Assembly: GCA_946811185.2 (NCBI GenBank)
Contig: OX328102.1
Span: 13,331,194-13,395,193 of the forward strand
DNA: 64,000 nucleotides
Origin: Hippopus hippopus
Taxonomy: Eukaryota; Mollusca; Bivalvia; Cardiida; Cardiidae
Reading direction: 5' to 3'
Below, one piece after another: positions 52,715-62,500 of this stretch. Position 1 is the first letter of the stretch; every line of letters begins with the position of its first letter. Made by a program: the position numbers and the translations under genes. The notes beneath the pieces were generated by a model that worked only from the letters and a program-made list of their open reading frames with translations, was not told where the DNA came from and ran no database searches.

Positions 52715-53484
52715 AAATATATTCACAGAGTGAAAGGGATATAAACAGGCTTAATTTGTTATTTAAACAAAACCTGATGTTATCAAAACACATGTATTTC
52801 CAGAAAATAATCCTCTCGATATGGTGCCCTTCAAAGATTATGAAAAAGTTACAAAAAGTAGCTTCTGTTGGTCATTCTGTTGGTTGGTTGTAGAGCTCAA
52901 TCGCCAATCGTGCTTAAGGTAGTACCCTGCTAATGGAAAACAGCTATTTCCACTATGATATTATGCTACAAAATTTGCTATTATTAAAAATGAGTATTAT
53001 TGTACTACTTTAACCGAGCCACTTTTTCCTTTTTTTCCTTCTAAGAATTATCATTTATAGATCTAAAACCACTATATTCTCATTACGAAGGGACATAATA
53101 ATTACCTCCCTTTTCAGGAAACTAATAAAAATATCAACAAATAATTTCAAGATAGACATCAAAGGAATTTTTGGTCGGTTAGAAATGTGCAAAAATATTA
53201 TATCAGTATAAATCCTTATTTATCAGCTAATAAGAAATTTTATTCCATGTTGCACTAGAAGCGTTAGGATGGTAATACCTTAAACGGAATACAATGTCGC
53301 TTTCATGGACATTTTGGGTATTTTTAACACTGTGTTAATCCAAACATTTTGCCTACCCACGCTGAATCCTCGAATTATCGGGTTTTACTTTACTACACTT
53401 TGACAAGTCCACTTTAAATTATGTGGTTGCGCTCACAGGGACGTATTATCACGCACTCTGTATCTAGAGTGCTATTGCACTCTT
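52715..53484. other. Intergenic sequence with nothing recognised
   Basis: A short Tigger-like end (ctcgaattatcgggttttac, about 53370) is the only familiar trace. Confidence 0.35.
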
Positions 53485-53660
53485 AGTGCAGTGCGCTTTT
53501 GAAGACAGCGTAAATCAAGATCAGACTGCACAGAACGTGCAGTCTGATCTTGATCTTCACTGTCGGATATAATGAGATTTTCCATTGAAAAGAAATAGGA
53601 TGAAATCTTAATGTTCGGCTTTTTACTATCAGTTGGAAGTTTTCATTTTTTTTTTCATTA
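53485..53660 (+). mobile_element. HP-B copy, ends eroded
   Basis: Excellent palindrome core at 53514-53557 (aagatcagactgcacagaac, mirrored). Flanks partly match other HP-B copies (ttttactatcagttggaag). Confidence 0.65.
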
Positions 53661-54069
53661 GCAAATTTAAGCTTATTTATGAAGATAGAGTTGTTATACA
53701 AAGTGGTAGAAAGAATGGTTCGCCTGTTCACATTTTTCTACATTACGCACTTGCATATTGTGCGTTATGAACGCTATGCCTTTAACTCTGGTGTATGACC
53801 AATCGTTCTGTATATCTGGTTGCCCCAAGGATGCCTTCAACACTGACTCTTACAACAATACAGATGTCACAGTGCCCTGAAAGTTTTTTTTTTGCTTCGG
53901 CTGTTGATTTTTTTTTTTTTGTGTGTGTGGGGTGGGGGAAAGGGAAAGGGGCTGGCAGCACAAGATAATTGAAACTTGGACATTCGTAACGCAATCTGGT
54001 GTCGATTTCAGGGATGTTTGACGCCATCATTAAATACCGACTTCTTACAGGACGGTGTGAACAAGGATC

Positions 54070-54221
54070 AGGGTCCGGATTCATCAACCATTCTTAAGAC
54101 CGTTCTTTGTTTTATTCTTTAAAATTTTGGTTTAGCCAATCAGAAGTTGTGTTACTTTCAAATGTAGAAAATCATAAGGAATAAGACAGAACGTTCTTGA
54201 GAATGGTGGTGATTATGAACC
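54070..54221. mobile_element. HP-D copy with central deletion
   Basis: Termini gtccggattcatcaacc and aatggtggtgattatga. One of the two inner arms is gone, leaving a single gccaatcagaagttgtgtta. Confidence 0.7.
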
Positions 54222-54673
54222 AAGATCTAATTGTATACAATTGAAAGAAGTAAACAGGAGTCACACTTCTCCAACATATGTAGACGATTGAATGTAATGC
54301 TAATGATGTCATGTAGTTCGATACGATACAAGAGGCCCATAACACTGATCTCCCAGGACCAGAGACCGCATCCATCAATCTTTTTGGTTTCAATCCAATT
54401 TTCAGATCGAAAGATCAGCCGCATCTGACTGGCTCAGCCAATCAATTGACTTTTCATTGATCTTTGATATATGAGCAATATTAACAACGATTGCTGACCC
54501 TTTCCTTTAGAGGAATTTCGACAAGTTCGAAAACTGACCTACGATGACTCGGTTGGGAAGTGGGAAGTAGGGGTTGGGGGACATTTGTAGAGGACGCCAA
54601 AGAAGAACTGAATAAGAACGAGTTAATGGTATGGCAATGACACGACAACAATCCCGACACCAAAACAATTTCA
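54222..54673. other. Intergenic sequence with nothing recognised
   Basis: Overlapping short frames on both strands, none supported. Confidence 0.35.
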
Positions 54674-54857
54674 GGGTCCGTATTTACCAACCATTCTTAA
54701 GAACATTCTTTGTGTTATTCTCCAAAGTTTCCTAATTTCACATTAACGCAACTTTTGATTGGCTAAATTAATTGGTTAAGCCAACCAGAAGTTGTGTTAC
54801 TTATTAATGTAGAGTTAGAGTAGGAATATTTTTAAGAATGGTTAGTGAATATGAAAC
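54674..54857. mobile_element. HP-D copy
   Basis: Termini gtccgtatttaccaacc and aatggttagtgaatatg. Inner arms diverged around ttgattggctaaattaattg. Confidence 0.7.
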
Positions 54858-54945
54858 CAGTTTTGACATGACTTTCTCAAAAACTTGCGAGAAGAAATCT
54901 GGCCGTATGCCTCTAAAACTCTTTCAGCGCCGAATAAATCTTAAT

Positions 54946-55156
54946 GGGCCATGCTCTAGTAAAAGGGAGTTTAATGCTTCTCCGTGATGAATTATACCAA
55001 GCAAGTCATCATTATAATAACGGATCCATAAAATCTATTTTGTCTAACAACCATCTGAATTATGAGGTAGAATGGTCCTCGGACATGCAAAAAATTGACC
55101 AATTGATAGCAAAAAGTTTCGACCCAGGTCAGCCTCTTGTCGAAAAGCACGGCTCG
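54946..55156 (-). mobile_element. HP-C copy broken in its core
   Basis: Begins gggccatgctctagt and runs to gacccaggtcagcctc, where the palindrome stops and only gaaaagcacggctc of the other end remains. Confidence 0.65.
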
Positions 55157-55479
55157 TATAAACTCGACCACTTTCGGCAGCTGAAAATACAACCCTCTAA
55201 AAACAAGGAAGATTTTTATCTTAGAGGCTTGACTGGACAAGCGAACGGTATACATCCAAGATCAAACTGCACGTTTAGGATAGTTTGGTCTTAATCTTTG
55301 CAAAAGCCACTGTTTTCTTCTATGGCACTCAAAGGGTTAAACTGCCTGTATTCATTTGTTGCACTATTTTGTCATAAGACTATTTTCGCTCGAAAAAGCA
55401 CGATCAGGGAATTGTCTCGTATACCCGGAGAAAAAAATCAGATACCGAGGATAGGAATGAGGTTCTGGGCCCGGATTAC

Positions 55480-56112
55480 GAAAAAACTTAAGTCTCTTAT
55501 TTTGCTCAGGTCTGCTGGCGGACCCCATTTCCGACTTAAGTTGGGTTTGTTACCTGAAATCCATTTTACTAATATTAACAGCGTTGAGAAACATTCTCAA
55601 ATCCTAAGTTGACACAACATTTCACACTCAACTCAGCAAAATAATGGACTTAAGTCTGTCGAAATGACCTAAGTCCATTATTTGCTGAGGTAAGTCTGAA
55701 GCTATGTGTCAACTTAGGATTTAGGACTGTTTCTAAACTCTGTTAATGTTAGTGAAATGCGTCTGAAATAACGTACTCAACTTAAGTCGGAAAAATGAGT
55801 CTCTTGGGCGACATGAGCAAAATAAGAGATTTAAGTCTCCTTTTATTCTTAAATCTGCAAACGGACTCTTTTTTTCTACTTTAAATGAACTTGTCATTTG
55901 AGACGCCTTTCAATAATATTAATAGACTAAAGTAAGATTCTCAAATCCTGAATCGATACAATGTTTTAGACTCACCTCAACAAAATAATAGACTCAAGTC
56001 TGTAAACTGAGTTAAGTCCGTTTGTTTTGCTGAGTTAAGCCTGAAAAGTTATGTTAACTCAGGATTTGAGAACGTTACTTAAGCCTGTTAGTGAAACGTG
56101 TCTCAAATAACG
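55480..56112. repeat. Two adjacent, related long inverted repeats
   Basis: The first (about 55480-55840) has arms of about 175 bp meeting near 55658, with mirrored blocks such as gcaaaataatggacttaagt and acctaagtccattatttgct. The second (about 55890-56110) has arms of about 105 bp meeting near 56000 and is a diverged version (gagttaagtccgtttgtttt). No TTAA-type or HP-A to HP-D ends. Confidence 0.7.
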
Positions 56113-56120
56113 AAACGAGC

Positions 56121-56335
56121 TTAATCCTTAGGCTGCTAAGCACGACTTCCTGACCTTTTGCGAACAGTGTAGATCAAGATCAGACTGCACAGAACGTGCA
56201 GTCTGATCTTGGATCTACACTGTCCGATAAAGAGATATATCTTTCTCCTCAAAAATACATTTGAAATAGCATAATTTGGGTTTTTACGATCGGCTTGAAA
56301 GTTTCATTTCACTTATTAAGCAGGCTAAGGGTTAA
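56121..56335 (+). mobile_element. HP-B copy, complete reference
   Basis: TTAA at 56121-56124 and 56332-56335. Inverted ends TCCTTAGGCTGCTAAGC and AAGCAGGCTAAGG. Palindrome 56164-56224 is almost perfect. Characteristic tail tttttacgatcggcttgaaa. Confidence 0.85.
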
Positions 56336-56545
56336 GTTTGGAAAAAGAGCCTGTTAGGCGGATTTGAGGGAAAAAAAAAAGAGATCTAATTTTTTTTTTT
56401 CTTGGAAGCGGGTTCTGATCACTTTCTCATTGGCTAACACAACAGAAAGTTGATATATTTTAGGATCGTTTTTAAACGTTTCTAAATTATGAGCTCGATA
56501 AATACCAGGACCTTCCCGCCTATTTGCATAAATATAGATCAATCC

Positions 56546-56769
56546 TTAATCACACAATACCGAGTTTTAACGACCCTGAGGGAGGAGCTTTTTGAAAACA
56601 TTTTGGGAAAAGGAGAAAATGCTGGTAACCAGCATTTTCTCCTTTTCCCGAAATGTTTTTATACCTTGTCAAAAGTTGGATTCTATCATTTGAACCTCAT
56701 TTAAATAGTTTTCTGGAAATGCTTTTAATATAGACATGTCTACATATTTAGTGTGTGGTGAAGAGTTAA
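56546..56769 (+). mobile_element. HP-A copy
   Basis: TTAA at both ends but the left CTTTACCA block is lost (TTAATCACACAATACC). The hairpin carries paired changes (cattttggg, cccgaaatg). Confidence 0.8.
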
Positions 56770-56859
56770 ACATGCACGACCCTTTCACTGCTAGATCAGC
56801 AAAGTTGATTATTTGATTTATTCGGTTATCGACCATAAGGCTGCTTTAGTCGACCGAAG

Positions 56860-57260
56860 ACATTTCTGCTGCAAGTGTAGAGTCAGGATCAGCCTGCACA
56901 GAACGTGCAGTCTATCTAGTGTGTACACTTTCCGACACCTTGTAAATTATTTCTTGGGTAAACAGCTTTGATGTTGTTATATTTTCATCTTTAGTGTTCA
57001 GTGAAAACACCTATTACGTTAATTTATTCAAAAGATGTACTGATTTCATTTTTTTTTTCTTTTTTTCAGAACGTCTCATAAAGTATCCTACAGTTCATAA
57101 TCGAGATCAGACTGCACTGTTCTATGCAGTTTTTATGCGGTCTGATCTTTATCAACACTGTTCGCGAAGACAAAAGATTTTATGCGGCCTGATCTCAGTC
57201 AACAATGTTTGCAAAAGCAAAAGTTTTTGTGCAGTCTCATCTCAATCGACATTGTTCGCG
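56860..57260. repeat. HP-B-derived core and three-unit array
   Basis: 56876-56937 is a diverged HP-B core. From 57105, three units of about 55-60 bp each carry gcggtctgatct or a variant, tcaacactgttcgcgaa and a gcaaaagttttatg-like spacer. Confidence 0.6.
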
Positions 57261-57563
57261 AATGCATTTAAAGTTGCAACCCATAAAGTTTTATATAAAA
57301 AAAAAAAACGATTTTTGGGCAGCAATTTTATTGACTAATTTATTACACCCTAAAAATTATAGCATATGCCATTAACAACATCCTAGTAAGGTACAAATAA
57401 TCCATATTTAATCCAGTATTATCCCTTTCAGCGCCACATGTGAAATTAAGGGCTTTTTTTGAGGGGGGACGGCATAGATCAAGATCAGACTACGTTATCT
57501 TGCACATCTTGAATATACACCGTCCGCATTTTTAGTCAAAGCCTATAAGATAGTAAACCAGCA

Positions 57564-57762
57564 GGGTCCGTATGTACCAGCCATTTTTTTTAATATTCTT
57601 CAACTTATTCTACAGAATTTCCAAAATTTACAAGTAGCACATCTTCTGATTGGCTAGACTATTTAGTTTAGCCGACCAGAAATTGTGTGACTTCAAAATT
57701 TAAAAATAAATCTTTGAGAATAAGATAAAGAACGTTCTTAAGAATGGTCGGTGAATACGGAG
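57564..57762. mobile_element. HP-D copy
   Basis: Termini gtccgtatgtaccagcc and aatggtcggtgaatacgg. Inner arms contain ttctgattggctaga and gccgaccagaaattgtg. Confidence 0.75.
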
Positions 57763-57814
57763 TTTTGAGTGATTAAAAGCGATTGTATTTTTAACCGTTA
57801 AAAGAGGTCGAGTC

Positions 57815-57984
57815 AGCCCATTACCATACAATCCCATGCTTTCTGGTAACCAGCATTTTCTCCTTTTCCCACAATGTTTTCTACCATTTCACAGAGAAAT
57901 CTTCTTAAGGGCCACAATTGATTTGTCGTCTGCAAATACTTTCAAATCGGTGGAGTCCAAATTTTTGTCGTATGGTATAAAAAT
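57815..57984 (+). mobile_element. HP-A copy lacking left hairpin arm
   Basis: cattaccatacaatcccatg joins directly to ttctggtaaccagcattttc. The right half is intact to gtcgtatggtata. Confidence 0.7.
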
Positions 57985-58136
57985 ATAAATATAGTTAGCT
58001 CTTACAGGACTTAAGAGTTATACTGGTATGTCTAAATACCAACGAAACTGCTGCGACAATAGAAGAAAATACTAGCCAATTTTTTCTCTTTCTCCCACAT
58101 TTTTTTCCAAAAGTTAACCAGCTCGAGTTGCAAAAG

Positions 58137-58325
58137 GCCGAGCCCCGTAGCGCAGCCGGTAGCGTACAGGACTTAAGAACAGGGGGTCGCTAGTTCGATC
58201 CCCGGCTCGGCCAATTTCTTTCCGAGGATTCATGATAGTCATTGCAACAGGATTTATTCCTCTCTCACCGCTGATCATTGTCTCGACGATGATTATGTGG
58301 AAAAGAAGCCAGTGGCTTGGAAAAA
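58137..58325 (+). mobile_element. tRNA-derived SINE, 3'-truncated
   Basis: The head gccgagccccgtagcgcagc has a good B box (agttcgatcccc), and its first 7 bases pair with gctcggc at the head's end. The D, anticodon and T arms do not fold, and the SINE body (ccagtggcttggaa) follows. Confidence 0.75.
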
Positions 58326-58515
58326 ATATTGTGACAAAAGGAGAAATACTCGCTATAGTTTTTTTTTTTTTCTTCTTCTTCTTCTTCTTTTTCCCACATA
58401 GTGTTATCTAAATACTGCCCAGCTCGAGCCGCAAAAAAAGTAGTCTGCAGAAGGATGTGTGTGGATCCAATGAGAATTTTACATTTCAAATCAGGACTAA
58501 CCTTGAACTTGGATT

Positions 58516-58733
58516 AGAGCCATCCTCTGGCAAAAAGGGATTAAATGCATCTCCCAGATGCAGTAGAGCAAGCGAGCCATCACATAATAACTGATCTATA
58601 AAATCTATTTTCTCAATGAACTGACTGAATCCCGAGGTAGACTAGTCCTTGGACATGCAGACAATTGACGAAAAGCAAAAATTTTTGACACAGGTCAGCC
58701 TGCGCAGTGCGGACTGCGCAGGCTAGTAGATAA
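58516..58733 (-). mobile_element. HP-C copy, one end missing
   Basis: Starts gagccatcctctggc and keeps the core caggtcagcctgcgcagtgc ... gcgcaggct, then breaks at the minisatellite. Confidence 0.65.
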
Positions 58734-58739
58734 AAAGGG

Positions 58740-59400
58740 AGAGAGTTGGCTCACGCTTACCAGGTCAAGTCTTCCTGCCTAACATGGTCCCCCCCTTCCA
58801 CAATCCGTGAATTAATCTCTCATTCTGGTCAACTCAACCACTCCCCCCACCCCCCGCTAGACTGGTCCCTCCCACCTGCCTAACTCTGGTCAACTCAACC
58901 ACTCCCCACCCCCGCTAGAGTGGCCCCCTCCACCTGCCTAACTCAGGTCAAGTCGAGCATAAACTCTCTGGCCCCCTCCACCCGCCTAACTCTGGTCAAG
59001 TCAAGCATAAAACTCTCTCCCCATTAGGGTGGCCCCCTCCACCCGCCTAACCCCGGTTAAGTCAAGCATAAAAAATAGAGTGGCCCCCTCCACCTGCCTA
59101 ACTCAGGTCAAGTCGAGCATAAACTCTCTGGCCCCCTTCACCAGCCTAACTCCGGTCAAGTCGAGCACAAACCCCCCCCCCCCCTCCGCTAGAGTGGCCC
59201 CCCCTCCACCGACCTAACTCTGGTCTAAGCCAAGCGTAGAACTCTCCCCGCGCCTTAAGGTAAAAAAATGCACTAATGTCGTGAGAGGAACACAAATATA
59301 AATGGTCGGAGTTGAGCGTAGAACTCTCTCCCGCTAGAGTGGTTTTCCTCCGCCGGCCTATCTCTGGTCCCGAGTCAAGCGCAAAACTCAAGGTCAAATG
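58740..59400 (+). repeat. GC-rich minisatellite, unit about 55-60 bp
   Basis: About ten degenerate units built from gctagagtggccccctccac, ctgcctaactctggtcaagt and caagcataaactctc. Homocytosine runs occur (59170-59186). It forms the left shoulder of the virus-like gene cluster. Confidence 0.85.
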
Positions 59401-59523
59401 GGGGTAAAGGTCAAACGGTGCATCGAGCGATCGAGCGAACGGGCCTGACGACCGGGGCGAGACAGGCTTGTCAGGGTGTCGAGGCAGCCTCGTCAGGGTG
59501 CCGTCAGGGTCTGAGGATCGCGC
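59401..59523. other. GC-rich spacer downstream of the polymerase gene
   Basis: Contains direct repeats of cgtcagggtg (59466-59510 area) and gatcgagcgaacggg. The composition differs from both the AT-rich repeats to the left and the polymerase gene. It may mark the end of the inserted element, but no terminal repeat could be matched inside the window. Confidence 0.45.
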
Positions 59524-62500
59524 TCATTTTTGCCTTATCTTAGTATGCCCCCATGCTAACGTATCGATATTATTTTCGAGGATATGACGTTTATCATCAT
59601 CCCCGCTTAATGCGATTTTATTAACTACTTCAGTATACAACTCGTGCTTATGACTCCTAATAACTACCATATTCCTTAATTGCGTCTTCTTTTCGAACAA
59701 ACACTCTTTGTAATGTTCGTGCTTGATAAACGCCTTTACTACCTGTTTTGAAATTCCCTTGCATTTCTTATTCTCTTCATCATCGCACATTTTATAGGAG
59801 TATAGTTTAGACCTGAGACCCACGAACTCCTCGATAGCCCTACCGCTCACCTCGTCCTTAAACATACCCACAACTTTCTTATTTAATCCGGTGGGAATGC
59901 CTGAAGGATGATCGGGTGGATATTCGCTTGTATCAAACCAATCTTTAACATCGTCGCTAATATCCTTATAGAAATCTTTCGTTTCTATTTCATACATTAA
60001 ACTGTCTGTATCGGTGAAAAGAAGTTTAACTTTTTCGCCATATTTATCTTTAATGTAATTATAGTGGAAGTTATACATCAATGTCTTACTTAAATCTAGA
60101 ATAGACATCCCTACATAGATAGGTTTATTAAAGTATAAACGAAGCTTTTTCATTTGAAATATACATAAGTCTTCATCGAGGATAGTTATATGGTAGAAAT
60201 TTGGTTTGGCGACTAATTTTTCCGCTTTCTCCTCGGTACTAACTAATTTCACATCGACTCTGTTCCTTATATTTTCCATGGTCTTACCGAACACGGAATT
60301 GTTCATGAGTTTGAAGAAGTCCTTTTCAAACGCCGTTTTAGCTTTCGTTCTCAGGTTAGTATTTTTATCGATATAAGGTTTTAACCATTCGCTCTCATCA
60401 AAAGTTAACCCTCTGTGAATCTTTTTAAGCTTTATACCTAAACTTAAATACAACTTTAAGTTTTCTCGATGTAATATATATTTCTTTTTATGGTACAAAT
60501 TAGGTATAAGTTTTTCGACTGCCGCCCGCCCAGCTGCGTTAGGGGCCTTTAATCTTTCGGGAGCTAGAGGTAAATCATTGTGTAAATCGTGTAATTCTTC
60601 GGGATAATCTAAGTCGACCTCTAATATACAGGGCTGGTCCCTCCAATTTTCCGGATTATCCATCCATTTGAAATTACCGGTAGGAAGTTTTTGAGACATT
60701 GCCCAGCCATAAAGATTGTTCGCGTCCAAGTAAGTAATAAATCTCGAGGGTTTGTTCGGGTCGTATTTCCCACCCACATAACTATTATTCGCTGTCGCGT
60801 ATCGTTTTAAAATGGTAGAGATACCTCCTCTTATTCCGTTTTCGATAAATAAAACCATATCTGGGTCGGATAATAGTTCTAATTTTACCTCAGTAGTTTT
60901 TAACATCGCATCCCAAGCTAATCCCGGAGCCGTATAAAACCAAGATGGGTCCAGTCCGTAATTCTCGAAGCAAACGTTTCTGAAGTTCTCGAAAACATCA
61001 GCTAGCAGTAAAACGTCAACCTTGTTATATAGGTCATGATACTCCTTAAAAGTTTCCATCTTGAATGTCTTCCATACATTTAACGCGTGTTGATAATCTT
61101 CCTTATCAATTCCACTACATTTAAGCTTTGAGTAAAACTTCATTCGTTCGGGTAGCTTCGTTTCTTCGAGTCTGCTAAAGCTATCGAACCATTCGTACGG
61201 GAATATGCCTTTTTGAGAGACCATTTCAAGCTCTTTTCCCTCGAAGTATTTTGAGAGATTAACCTTCTCCTGCAGGGATAGGGACCTGGCGAGTTCGTCT
61301 AAACTTCTAGCTAGGAACTTAAAACTATCGAGGAATCTAATCTCATGCGTTTTAGTCTTCTCTATATATTTCTTCGATTTTTTATCAAATACGTAGTAAT
61401 CTATCGGTATCCTTTTAGACAGGCTTATATACGTTTCCATGTTTGTTGGTATACAACTCGTGTCACCCTCTGTAGTCATTAAATCTTTTATAAATAAATG
61501 AGCATCATACCTACTAAGATTATGAAGGAATACGGGTGTAAAAGTAGGTCTTCTACATTTTAAATTGCACGTATTGTGCGCGGCTCCCCTAAACTTTCCG
61601 GTGAAATGACAATGGTCTCTTACTTTTGTATCTTCTTCATCTTCTTCATCTTCTTCCGTAAATGGTTTATTACATATCCAGCAATTTTCTGCTCTATCTA
61701 ACTTCCTTTTATCCCTAGCTCTAAAAATTATTTCCCTCTTTGGTATCTTACTTATTGCTTTTATAACCTCTTCTAATTCATCTACGAATTTCTCAGCCGC
61801 ATTTTCGCCGGAATATTGGAAAAGATCAGATGGGTAGGCATCTTCGTAAAGCGATTTAACGTAGAAACAGTACCCCGAGATTTTATGAGCGTGAATAACC
61901 TTCGTACTATTCCCCTTCTTTTCACATTGCCTTTCTAACGTAGCCTCCATATCCGCGTAAATTGCGAAAGGACGTCTCTGCTGTCTATGAAAATTCTCAA
62001 AAGATATAGTGGTACCCTCTTCAGGTAAGTCTATTCTACAAGCATCTTTTTCCCCGCAATACTCTAAATGTTTCTTTAAAGTTCTTTCTTCTTTGAAATG
62101 ATTTAAACATCTTTGGCAAATATAAGTTTGACCGTTATGATCGGATATTTGTTTAGATAACAATCTACTCAGGTCTTTAATTAAGCAGTAGTGTTTGGTG
62201 CCGCCCCTCTCGAGAAGTAAAAGATTAATATGATGGTCTCTTTTATAAATCTCCTTACTTATACTAAGCGGGTAAACACCGGTGTGATTATATCCGAAAA
62301 TTGATACCGATATCGAAGGATTTTGTCTCTCAAATTTAATTCTATCGGAAAGGGAAACGGGGTAGTTAATCCCCTCCATATTTATAGTGCTTAACAGGGG
62401 TTTTAGTCTTTCGATTCTTTCTGCATTATGATCCGTCGGTTTCAAAGCTATAAGAATGCAATACGCGAAGCACATATCATCCTCCGTATTTATCGGGTTA

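Noticed and set aside
58137..58212. tRNA gene
   Set aside because: The ends can pair as an acceptor stem and a B box is present, but D, anticodon and T arms do not fold and a SINE body follows directly.
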